Assembly: GCA_938024025.1 (NCBI GenBank)
Contig: CALJBY010000128.1
Location: forward strand, 1 to 10,420
Direction of reading: 5' to 3'
DNA: 10,420 nt
From: an uncultured bacterium
GTDB lineage: Bacteria > Desulfobacterota > WTBG01
The notes below the pieces were generated by a model. The model was not told the origin of the DNA. It made no database searches and saw nothing but the letters and a program-made list of their open reading frames with translations. The translations under genes and the position numbers were made by a program. Positions 1 to 6,802 of the stretch are shown here, one piece after another. Every line of letters begins with the position of its first letter. Positions within the stretch are counted from its first letter, which is position 1.

Positions 1-1532
1 AAATAGTAGAATTTAATCAAAAGGCTGAAGAAATATTTCAGTACACGAAAGATGAGGTGATGGGCAAAAATCTCTCCATGCTTATCCCTCAACAGACCTC
101 CCCCGTTCATAAACAAGGCATTTCACACCTCGTAAAGAGTAAGCAGTCACGCCTGGGGAAAACCATGGAAGTCGTGGGAGTACGCAAAGATGGCACGCTG
201 TTTCCCCATGAGATTTCCATCTCATCCTTTATGGTTCAGGGGGATGCTCTCTTTACTGCAATTATCAGAGACATTTCCGACCGTAAAGAAGCTGAGGAGA
301 TGATCAGACAGCAGAACGAGGAACTCATCCTGCTTAACTCTATTGCCAGTATTATCGGTCAATCCATTGATCTGAAGAAAATTCTCTCCTCAGCCTTAGG
401 GTTTATTATGGATACCTCCAATGCTGAGGTTGGCGCAATATTTTTGCCGGAGAACTCCCACTGGAGTTTAGCCGCTTATAAGAATACAAAAGAGAAGTCC
501 CGAAGGGGGGAAAAGAACCACGAACTCAATCCGGCACAAAACATTATAGGACACGCCGCACAGCAGGGAGAGATAATTATTGCTCATACATACAGCCCGG
601 GAATCCATCGGCTGCCGGAGCTCGCAACCCATCCTTCCGGGTTACAAGCGTTTATGTGTCTGCCGTTAAAATCAAAAAACAAGGTTGTCGGTATTTTATT
701 CATCGGCGATGGAAAAGAGATTCGATTTAAAAAACAGGATCAGGAACTGTTAAAATCGATTGGGAACACCATTGGTGTAGCAGTTGAGAATGCACGGCTT
801 TTCGAAGAGGTGAAGAATGCAAGCCGGGAAATTGCACAGGAGCGGGCAAAACTGGAGCACCTTACCCTGAAGCTCATCGTTTCCCAGGAAGAAGAACGGA
901 GGAAAATATCAAGAGAGTTACATGACGAAGCAGGGCAGTTAATGTCAACCTTGAAAATCAACCTTGAAATGATCGGAAAACATCTGCCCACCCCGTCGCA
1001 AACCATTAGCAGTTTGATTCAGAAGTCAACTGAATTAGTGGATCAAACATCCTGTGAGATAAAAAGAATCTGCACCAATTTACATCCCTCGGTGTTAGAT
1101 AGCTTAGGTCTGCGGGCAGCTCTCTCGTCATATATAGATGACTTTCAAAACTCTTATGGCATACGCGCTGAATTTAATTCCTGTGAGCTCGAAGAACGGC
1201 TGCCCTTAGAAATCGAACAGGTAATTTACCGCGTGGTACAGGAAAGCTTAAACAATATTGCAAAACACGCACGTGCGCCTCAGTTGAGTGTAAACCTTAT
1301 CGATACCCCCTCAAGTATTATAACAACGGTCGAAGATAACGGTGTTGGTTTCGACGTAAAGACAACACTGTCATCACAGGAGGTCAACCGCGGTTTGGGG
1401 CTTTTGGGCATAAAGGAGCGTGTATCGCTCGTGAGGGGCAAGGTAACGATTAAGTCGGCATCAGGCAGGGGAACCGTGATCCGCTTGGAGATTCCTAAGA
1501 AAAACAAGGAGAAGAGAAGTGGAAAAAATTAA
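1..1532 (+). CDS. PAS-GAF sensor histidine kinase, NarL/DegS type (5' end outside window)
   Basis: This is the sensor of a two-component system and should autophosphorylate and pass phosphate to the response regulator that follows. The reading frame is open from base 3, and its first codons (IVEFNQKAEEIF) are already PAS-domain sequence. The GTG at 57 and ATG at 60 are therefore internal and the true start lies upstream. Numbering residues from 57: the PAS remainder ends near 77 (IIRDISDRKEAEE), a GAF domain spans about 90-250, a coiled linker about 250-275, and HisKA_3 carries RRKISRELHDEAGQ with phospho-His 289 (bases 921-923). The HATPase_c domain has an N box near 395-400 (QESLNN), a G1 box DNGVGF at 427-432 and a G2 box GLGLLG at 446-451. 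No membrane segment is visible in the part seen, so sensing here looks cytosolic. The ligand is unknown. The family call is firm and the full length is not known. Confidence 0.93.
   Translation, partial: IVEFNQKAEEIFQYTKDEVMGKNLSMLIPQQTSPVHKQGISHLVKSKQSRLGKTMEVVGVRKDGTLFPHEISISSFMVQGDALFTAIIRDISDRKEAEEMIRQQNEELILLNSIASIIGQSIDLKKILSSALGFIMDTSNAEVGAIFLPENSHWSLAAYKNTKEKSRRGEKNHELNPAQNIIGHAAQQGEIIIAHTYSPGIHRLPELATHPSGLQAFMCLPLKSKNKVVGILFIGDGKEIRFKKQDQELLKSIGNTIGVAVENARLFEEVKNASREIAQERAKLEHLTLKLIVSQEEERRKISRELHDEAGQLMSTLKINLEMIGKHLPTPSQTISSLIQKSTELVDQTSCEIKRICTNLHPSVLDSLGLRAALSSYIDDFQNSYGIRAEFNSCELEERLPLEIEQVIYRVVQESLNNIAKHARAPQLSVNLIDTPSSIITTVEDNGVGFDVKTTLSSQEVNRGLGLLGIKERVSLVRGKVTIKSASGRGTVIRLEIPKKNKEKRSGKN
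1507..1512 (+). promoter_or_regulatory. Ribosome binding site fixing the GTG start of the response regulator
   Basis: AAGGAG lies six bases before the GTG at 1519. It sits inside the last codons of the kinase gene. It supports a GTG start that overlaps the kinase stop by 14 bases, and so suggests translational coupling. Confidence 0.75.
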
Positions 1533-2178
1533 GATAATCATTGCTGACGACCACACCATCTTCCGCCAGGGACTGAGGATGCTCCTTGCACAAGAGGACG
1601 ATATGGAAGTGGTCGGGGAAGCAGCTGATGGCATTGAAGCGCTGGAGCTTGCAAAAAAACACAACCCGGATATTATCCTGCTCGACATTGCAATGCCCAA
1701 TATGGACGGTGTGCAGGTAGCCGGCAAAATAAAGAAGAGTCTTCCCCGGATTAAAATAATTGTACTCACCAGTTATTCCGATGACCAGTTTTTATATGAG
1801 TTTTTGAAGCTGGGCGTCTCCGGTTTCGTATTAAAGGATTCGGCCAGCCAGGAACTCATCTATTCAATCAGGAAATCACATGAAGGAATGGTTTTTTTTG
1901 ATCCTTCCGTTTCTAAAAAGGTAATGGAAAAATTTACCCAGGTTTCCGGAGGAAAAAGTGACTTTGTTAATTACGGTAAGTTGAGTGACCGCGAGAAAGA
2001 AGTGCTGCGCCTTGTTGCCGAGGGATGTGCAACTAAAGAGGTTGCGGAAAAGCTCTATATAAGTCCGAAGACCGTTGAGAACCACCGGGCAAACATTATG
2101 AAAAAGTTGAATATCCGGGACCGGACAGGCTTAACGAAATATGCACTGCGCCTGGGCCTCATAGACCTCTCTCCCTGA
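1519..2178 (+). CDS. NarL/FixJ-family response regulator (REC-LuxR HTH)
   Basis: This is a DNA-binding response regulator and the likely partner of the overlapping kinase. It has 219 residues, typical for the family. The receiver domain (about 3-120) has the acidic pair D10-D11, phospho-acceptor D56 (ILLDIAMP), switch T84 and conserved K106. A short linker leads to a C-terminal LuxR/GerE helix-turn-helix at about 154-215, with LSDREKEVLRLVAEG and the recognition region ISPKTVENHRANIMKKL. Start codon is GTG, chosen for its strong Shine-Dalgarno sequence and because the frame then begins directly with the first beta strand (KIKIIIADDH). Phosphorylation should drive dimerisation and promoter binding. 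The target genes cannot be read from the window. The methyltransferase gene 108 bases downstream is a possible co-transcribed member. Confidence 0.95.
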   Translation: MEKIKIIIADDHTIFRQGLRMLLAQEDDMEVVGEAADGIEALELAKKHNPDIILLDIAMPNMDGVQVAGKIKKSLPRIKIIVLTSYSDDQFLYEFLKLGVSGFVLKDSASQELIYSIRKSHEGMVFFDPSVSKKVMEKFTQVSGGKSDFVNYGKLSDREKEVLRLVAEGCATKEVAEKLYISPKTVENHRANIMKKLNIRDRTGLTKYALRLGLIDLSP

Positions 2179-2286
2179 AACAAAGCAGAGCTCCTCCCCA
2201 TCGACTACCCTTTACCCGGGTCCGATTCACCCCGTGCTGCCGCTCAGCAGCTGAAACGGACTATACAGCAATCATCTGAGGTTTAT

Positions 2287-3018
2287 ATGAACACCCCACA
2301 ATGGGAAAAAGAAATCAACCGAGCGGTTCGTCCCTATAGTGCGCCCGTTCTCTTTTTTTATGACGTGGGGGTTTATAGCATATGGAATCCCTTTATCTGG
2401 AGATGTCCTTCTTTCTACATGGAAGAACACTACAAACATTATGCCGCCAGCACCCACCTTGAAGCGGGGTGCGGAACAGGCTACCTCCCCCATCGATGTA
2501 ACCCCCTGGAGAACCAATCTGGTGATCGATCAATGAAACAATGGGAATTGACCCTGCTTGATTTCAGCCCCGGTAGCCTTACCTGGGCTGCGCGCCGGCT
2601 CAGGAGGTTTAAACCGCATATCATCAGGCACAATCTTTTCCTGCCCCTTCCCGCAATAAGCCACCCCTTTGAAAGCATCTCTCTCAACTATGTGCTCCAC
2701 TGCCTGCCTGGCAGCTTTCCCGAAAAAGAGAAGGTCATTGCACATCTCAAAGGAACCCTGGCGCCGGGGGGAGTGCTCTTCGGCAGCACTATCCTCGGCA
2801 GGGATGTTCCCCTGAGCTATTCCGCACGGGTGGTGCTCACACTTTACAACGCGCTGGGCAGTTTCCACAATAACCATGATACCGAGGAAGGACTCAAAAG
2901 GGCCCTCTCGAGAAATTTCCACTATGTAACGTGCACAGTGATTGGTGCGGTTGCCCTCTTTGCCGCATCTGACAAAAATCTGAAGCATGGGGTGCAAACA
3001 CAATCAACCCTGCTGTAA
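2287..3018 (+). CDS. Class I SAM-dependent methyltransferase
   Basis: This is a 243-residue soluble methyltransferase of unknown substrate. The Rossmann fold is shown by motif I LEAGCGTGY (58-66), the acidic ribose-binding residue D92 in LTLLDFSPGSL, the motif IV-like stretch SLNYVLHCLPG (132-142) and LAPGGVLFGS (158-167). The N-terminal stretch YSIWNPFIWRCPS (30-42) before motif I matches, from memory, a widespread class I subfamily with an 'NRFIWRCP' signature. Compared with that subfamily the segment between motif I and D92 looks several residues longer. The ATG at 2287 has GAGG five bases upstream. The 108-base gap from the response regulator contains only weak dyads (ACCCGGGT at 2214-2221 and a 5-bp stem at 2236-2251) and no T tract, so read-through from the regulator is possible. 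Base composition looks somewhat richer in G+C than the kinase genes before it. Confidence 0.85.
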   Translation: MNTPQWEKEINRAVRPYSAPVLFFYDVGVYSIWNPFIWRCPSFYMEEHYKHYAASTHLEAGCGTGYLPHRCNPLENQSGDRSMKQWELTLLDFSPGSLTWAARRLRRFKPHIIRHNLFLPLPAISHPFESISLNYVLHCLPGSFPEKEKVIAHLKGTLAPGGVLFGSTILGRDVPLSYSARVVLTLYNALGSFHNNHDTEEGLKRALSRNFHYVTCTVIGAVALFAASDKNLKHGVQTQSTLL

Positions 3019-3049
3019 ACGTTTTACTCATTGGTTAGTACATACTTCC

Positions 3050-3073
3050 GAACAGGTATACATGTGCCTGTTC
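3050..3073. other. Perfect 7-bp inverted repeat downstream of the methyltransferase
   Basis: GAACAGG at 3050-3056 pairs with CCTGTTC at 3067-3073 across a 10-base loop that can add two more pairs, one of them a G-T wobble. It lies 31 bases after the methyltransferase stop. It has no T tract, so it is not a canonical intrinsic terminator. It may stabilise the transcript's 3' end or be an operator. Confidence 0.4.
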
Positions 3074-3158
3074 TAATCATAATCGCTATGCACCTCCTTA
3101 GTTAATTCACCTGGTATCACCGGCCGGACCATGATGCTCCCGGTAAACCCGCAACAGC

Positions 3159-3194
3159 AAAAAGGCAGAACCTATTGTGGCACTGCCTTTTTTT
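3159..3194. terminator. Bidirectional intrinsic terminator between convergent genes
   Basis: An AAAAAGGCAG arm (3159-3168) is complementary to CTGCCTTTTT from 3183, with a 14-base loop. The stem is followed by a T run on the + strand (seven Ts to 3194) and, because of the opening A run, by Ts on the - strand too. It sits between the convergent methyltransferase (ends 3018) and ketosynthase (ends 3216) genes and could stop both transcripts. Confidence 0.8.
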
Positions 3195-3215
3195 CGATGA
3201 TCTTTTTTGAGTGGA

Positions 3216-4514
3216 CTAGGCAAACCGCTTCAATGCCAGTACTGAATTATATCCGCCAAATCCGAAACTGTTCTTTAATGCAAAGGTGATTGTCTTTTTA
3301 AGCGGGCGGTGGGGAACGTACTGTAAATCACAACCATGTTCACTATCCTGCATTTCCAGGTTTATGGTAGGGAGCATTTCCCCTTCCTTTATCATCATGG
3401 CGGTAGCAATGATTTCCATGCTGCCGCTGGCGGCTAACAAGTGCCCTATCATTGATTTTGTCGCGCTAATATGAACCTTCCCTGCATGGTCCCCTAAGGT
3501 TTGTTTAATTGCTTTTGTTTCCATGATATCACCTGCCACGGTTGAGGTCCCGTGTGCATTGATATAATCAATGTCCGCTGGATCAATGTTGGCTCTCCTC
3601 AATGCCCTTTTCATAGCTTCAGACTGGGGTATCGCCGAGGGGTTCGGTGCCGTTATGTGGTAACCATCATTGGTCCTGCCACATCCTACTATTTCACAAT
3701 AAATAGGGGCCCCTCGTTCCACGGCATGGGTCAACTCCTCCACAATGACAATCCCGGCACCCTCACCCATAACAAAACCATCTCTTCCTTTGTCAAACGG
3801 TCTCGAGGCCTTTTCCGGTGCATCATTACGTTTACTCAAGGCATTAACGGCGACAAACCCACCGAAGACTGACGGTGTAATGGAGGCTTCAGCCCCTCCT
3901 GTAATAACAATCCTTTCATCACCGTAGTGGATATGCTTGTATGCCTCTATTATTGCATCCAGACCTGAAGCACAGGCCGTAGCGACGGTAAACGTATTGC
4001 CGTTGATGCCGAACTTTCTTGAGATATTACCGGTTACACAGCTCAGTTGTGTTTGTGGAAGTTCATAGGGAAAGTTTTTCCGGGGGCCTTTGTGGGTAAA
4101 CAGTTTTTTGAATGATTTCTCACTAATATCGGATATCTCCGACCCTATACCAAGGATAATCCCAACTTCATAAGGATCTATATTCTTTAAACGATAGTTT
4201 TGTTCTTTCTTTCCGTTTGTTCTCAACTCAACTTCAATACCAGCATCTTCCAGGGCCAGTTTGGTTGCCGCCATTGCAAACTGTGATGTTCTCCCGAGAA
4301 AACGCAAATCTTTACTTGCCTGAATGTAATCGGTTAAGGAAAAGTTATCCACCGGACACGCTATCTGCGAACCGAACTGTTCCATATCACAATCTGCAAA
4401 GCTTATTCTTCGTGCTCCGGAAGCACCACGCATCAAGGAATTCCAGAAATCTTCTTTACCAATTCCCGTTGGAGCAATAGCGCCTAATCCCGTTATGACA
4501 ACTCTGTTCTTCAT
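3216..4514 (-). CDS. FabF-type beta-ketoacyl-ACP synthase II (divergent)
   Basis: The product should condense malonyl-ACP with an acyl-enzyme intermediate in fatty-acid or polyketide-like chain elongation. It has 432 residues against about 412 for E. coli FabF. The N-terminal thiolase half starts with RVVITGLGAIAPTG. The nucleophile is C181 (VATACASG), and the catalytic pair is H321 (NAHGTST) and H358 (KSMIGHLLAASG), with K353. All three catalytic residues are present, so it should be active and is not a chain-length-factor partner. Two oddities stand out. About 15 extra residues, rich in charged side chains, lie near 95-112. The C-terminal loop reads FGFGGYN where FabF proteins usually have FGFGGTN. 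It is the last gene of a - strand block with two acyltransferases and a methyltransferase, 132 bases after the methyltransferase. No acyl carrier protein gene is nearby. It could be housekeeping fabF or a specialised paralogue; the context favours the latter. Confidence 0.92.
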   Translation of the reverse strand: MKNRVVITGLGAIAPTGIGKEDFWNSLMRGASGARRISFADCDMEQFGSQIACPVDNFSLTDYIQASKDLRFLGRTSQFAMAATKLALEDAGIEVELRTNGKKEQNYRLKNIDPYEVGIILGIGSEISDISEKSFKKLFTHKGPRKNFPYELPQTQLSCVTGNISRKFGINGNTFTVATACASGLDAIIEAYKHIHYGDERIVITGGAEASITPSVFGGFVAVNALSKRNDAPEKASRPFDKGRDGFVMGEGAGIVIVEELTHAVERGAPIYCEIVGCGRTNDGYHITAPNPSAIPQSEAMKRALRRANIDPADIDYINAHGTSTVAGDIMETKAIKQTLGDHAGKVHISATKSMIGHLLAASGSMEIIATAMMIKEGEMLPTINLEMQDSEHGCDLQYVPHRPLKKTITFALKNSFGFGGYNSVLALKRFA

Positions 4515-4608
4515 GATCTTTAAGGACCCTTTAGTTCTGTTGAGGGGGGTGTGTTGCTTTCATGGAAAAGGCAAAAAAAAAGTGACTGATCAGGATAAAG
4601 TGCCCCTA

Positions 4609-4636
4609 ATCATATATATTTCGACGGGAGAGTCAA
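4609..4636 (-). promoter_or_regulatory. Sigma70-like promoter upstream of the ketosynthase gene
   Basis: On the - strand, TTGACT (4636-4631) and TATGAT (4614-4609) are separated by 16 bases. Each hexamer differs from consensus at one position. The -35 box begins 11 bases after the upstream methyltransferase stop. Initiation near 4602 would give a leader of roughly 90 bases before the ATG at 4514. The ketosynthase could therefore be transcribed independently of the genes before it. Confidence 0.42.
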
Positions 4637-4646
4637 TGAGAATCAT

Positions 4647-5504
4647 CTATACTTTTCTTGCATATACTACTAGCTTCCCTCCCAGGTCACTAAAATATTC
4701 AGAAAAGTGAAAAACGGTTCTCACTCCCCACCTGGAGATGCAGGGTAATTCCAGTCTGCTCAATTCCTGGTTTCTGGTTTCCAGCAGGACAATTTCACAA
4801 GCAAATCGTTTCAAGAAAGCACTGATACTTTTGGGGGTAAAATATGACAAATGATCCGAATAGTATAACCGCTCCATTGGCTTACTGAAACAATGGAGAC
4901 TGGCACGGTACAAAACCCTGCTTATTTTACGCAGTAAGGCATTGTCATTGGGAGTCAGAATGAAGAGGATACCCCCCTTTTTGAGTAACCGGTAAATAAT
5001 GTTCATATCTCCTACAGGGTCCTGCAAGTGTTCAATAAGATCATACATGACAATAATATCGAAGTTGTCCTCGGGAAGCGCTACATGGGTTACCAGGGTG
5101 TTATGAACGGGACACCCTGCATTCCCCGCAGCATCCTTCGCCAGGGGTTCACAGATCTCAATCCCCTCTATGGCAAACCCCAGTTTTTTTGCCCGATTGA
5201 GTAACGCTCCTGTTCCGCAGCCTATATCCAACAAGCGTAATGGTGAACTGTCAGTACGGCAGTACTCCCTGCATGAACGCAAATAGGTGTCAATCGTGTT
5301 GAGAACGTCTGCATTAATACCCTGTAAATAGGTCCTTCCTTTATCATCACCGTACCGTTCATACATCTGTTTGATTGCATCATCATCATACGTACTATCC
5401 AGGAAAACATGGGTGCACGTGTGGCAGCGCACAAAACGGCTCTTGTTAATGGTAAAAAGAAAGTGCAGGTTGGAAGACTGGCAAACCCTACAGATGTGGT
5501 TCAT
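4647..5504 (-). CDS. Zinc-ribbon class I SAM methyltransferase (Methyltransf_23/UbiG-like)
   Basis: This is a 285-residue methyltransferase. It opens with a four-cysteine zinc ribbon, C5xxC8 and C27xxC30 (ICRVC, RCHTC). It then has a SAM-binding fold with motif I LLDIGCGTGALL (91-102), acidic E114 in IEGIEI, YDLIEHLQDP (154-163) and LLKKGGILFILTPN (173-186). The frame stays open upstream to a GTG at 5667-5669. I place the start at the ATG at 5504 because it has GAGGG four bases upstream, and because the protein then begins right at the zinc ribbon as family members do. The 55 residues before it resemble no domain. Proteins of this build are common in glycan and lipid-linked sugar clusters, where they methylate sugars or polyprenyl/lipid intermediates. 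The acyltransferase genes upstream and the ketosynthase downstream fit a cell-envelope role. The substrate cannot be named. Confidence 0.88.
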   Translation of the reverse strand: MNHICRVCQSSNLHFLFTINKSRFVRCHTCTHVFLDSTYDDDAIKQMYERYGDDKGRTYLQGINADVLNTIDTYLRSCREYCRTDSSPLRLLDIGCGTGALLNRAKKLGFAIEGIEICEPLAKDAAGNAGCPVHNTLVTHVALPEDNFDIIVMYDLIEHLQDPVGDMNIIYRLLKKGGILFILTPNDNALLRKISRVLYRASLHCFSKPMERLYYSDHLSYFTPKSISAFLKRFACEIVLLETRNQELSRLELPCISRWGVRTVFHFSEYFSDLGGKLVVYARKV

Positions 5505-5508
5505 AGCA

Positions 5509-5513
5509 CCCTC
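5509..5513 (-). promoter_or_regulatory. Ribosome binding site deciding the methyltransferase start
   Basis: GAGGG on the - strand lies four bases before the ATG at 5504. Neither the in-frame ATG at 5525 nor the GTG at 5669 has a properly spaced Shine-Dalgarno sequence, so this site selects the shorter protein. Confidence 0.6.
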
Positions 5514-5680
5514 ATACCGTAACATACCTTGAAAAACATCTTCACTTGCTTCGTTCGTGGAGCATCTCCTGTTTTCTATTGCCGAACTGTAATAAAGGTG
5601 AGGAAATCTTCTTCGGTCTGTTCCATTGGGTTGGATTCTGCAGGACAGTGGCCTGCTCGATGTGCTCACTCATACTAATG

Positions 5681-5701
5681 GTCAACCAGTTCACTGGTGA
5701 C
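5681..5701. other. Hairpin/dyad between acyltransferase and methyltransferase genes
   Basis: On the + strand, GTCA-a-CCAG-TTCA-CTGG-TGAC forms an 8-bp stem with one bulged base and a four-base loop. It lies in the 232-base spacer (5505-5736), 36 bases downstream of the acyltransferase stop. No T tract follows on the - strand, so it is more likely an mRNA-processing or stabilising hairpin, or an operator, than a terminator. I see no credible gene in the rest of the spacer. Confidence 0.35.
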
Positions 5702-5736
5702 GGTGAAGCATTTCTCTGCTGCTGCCTTCCCAGTCA

Positions 5737-6702
5737 TCACTGTGACGAATGAGACTCCCCGGCATGCATGGTGCTTTTTTTCGCCGTTCTATTGGGTTTT
5801 CGATGTTTTATCTTTCCCTTTTTCCATCGCCTGTTAACCCAGAACCATTGGTCTGGATACTTTCTAACATAGTGCTCAATGACGTTGGTATAAGCAGTGG
5901 TTATGGTGAAGATATCCTCAGCCCTGTTGCCGGTGAGCAGGGGAGTAAGGTGGGGTTCGACAAAAATTGTGTGGGAGGAATCTGTATGGCGAACAATGAA
6001 AATGGGCACAACGAGAGCTCCTGTTCTCAAAGAGAGTACGGCCGGTCCTTCCGCTGTTGGTGCGGGATGTCCAAAAAAATCCACTACCGTTTCCGAATCT
6101 TTCTTGTTCTCATCAGCAAGCAGGCAAACAATTTCATTGTTCCGGAGGGAACTCATAATCTGACGGAGTGCTTTTGGCCAGGGGTCCATATAAATGAATT
6201 GACCACCCTGCTTTTTCTGAACTTCGCGGGAAATCTTGGCGATGCCCGGATACTTAGATTCCTTTACCAGCATGGTAAAAGGATAACCAGTGCTGATCAT
6301 TTTAACATCTATAAGGGTAAAATTCCCCAGATGGGCGCTTACTGCCATAACGCCCTTTCCACACGAAAGGGCATGATCCAGATTTTCAATTCCATGGACA
6401 CTGATCTTGTCAAGGATGGTACCCCTTTTTTTGGTGCCCGAAAGGAGGGTTTCAGCAAAGATGCGCCCCAGATTTTTTGCCACCTTGCCTGTAAGGTCGT
6501 GCACCTGCTGGTCGTCACAAGACGATCCAAAAGCAAACTGGAGATTCTTTCTTATTCTCCTTTTATAGCGCCTGCTTGAAAACATAAAAAGCAACGCAAG
6601 CTTTTCTGAAAGTATAAAGGTAGCACGTTCCGGCAAAGCATTAGTTAAAAAAAATACTATTCTCAATAGTACCGCCAGGAGACTGTAACTCAATGTCTTC
6701 AT
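5737..6702 (-). CDS. LpxL/HtrB-family lipid acyltransferase with altered catalytic motif
   Basis: This 321-residue protein belongs to the bacterial lipid A biosynthesis acyltransferase family (PF03279 type), which moves acyl chains from acyl-ACP to a lipid at the inner membrane. A hydrophobic N-terminal segment (about 5-22) is followed by the substrate-domain block GKGVMAVSAHLGNFTLIDV (115-133), then LLADENKKD (194-202), VDFFGHPAPTAEGPA (207-221) and the terminal family signature WFWVNRRWKKG (286-296). The family's HX4(D/E) catalytic pair is incomplete: H124 is present but the residue five positions later is T129 (ACC codon, 6316-6318). A basic 25-residue tail follows the last motif. It lies 100 bases downstream of a second, canonical family member, and the two proteins are clearly diverged. 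The ATG at 6702 has AAGGAG about 11 bases upstream, which is a long spacing. It may use another acid, have altered chemistry, or be a non-catalytic partner. Confidence 0.9.
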   Translation of the reverse strand: MKTLSYSLLAVLLRIVFFLTNALPERATFILSEKLALLFMFSSRRYKRRIRKNLQFAFGSSCDDQQVHDLTGKVAKNLGRIFAETLLSGTKKRGTILDKISVHGIENLDHALSCGKGVMAVSAHLGNFTLIDVKMISTGYPFTMLVKESKYPGIAKISREVQKKQGGQFIYMDPWPKALRQIMSSLRNNEIVCLLADENKKDSETVVDFFGHPAPTAEGPAVLSLRTGALVVPIFIVRHTDSSHTIFVEPHLTPLLTGNRAEDIFTITTAYTNVIEHYVRKYPDQWFWVNRRWKKGKIKHRKPNRTAKKSTMHAGESHSSQ

Positions 6703-6802
6703 GGGGCAATACTCTCCTTGTGTTTGTTCCCTGTCAAGCTGTTGGCGGGGTGAACGGGAAGCTTTTGATCATCAAAGGTGTTGTGAAATCCCTCTGTGTA
6801 TT

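Noticed and set aside
2214..2251. Terminator between the response regulator and the methyltransferase
   Set aside because: Only an 8-base palindrome and a 5-bp stem are present, with no T tract.
2530..3003. 157-codon open frame on the - strand
   Set aside because: Opposite the methyltransferase that carries clear SAM motifs; no domain seen.
5505..5669. N-terminal extension of the zinc-ribbon methyltransferase from a GTG at 5669
   Set aside because: No Shine-Dalgarno sequence at that GTG, residues look non-domain, and the ATG at 5504 has a good site and begins at the zinc ribbon.
5542..5673. 43-codon frame on the - strand between acyltransferase and methyltransferase
   Set aside because: No ribosome site, no hydrophobic or domain pattern, composition not distinct from noncoding DNA.
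5749..6579. 276-codon open frame on the + strand
   Set aside because: It lies wholly opposite the acyltransferase gene, shows no domain or ribosome site, and its composition is what an antisense frame would give.
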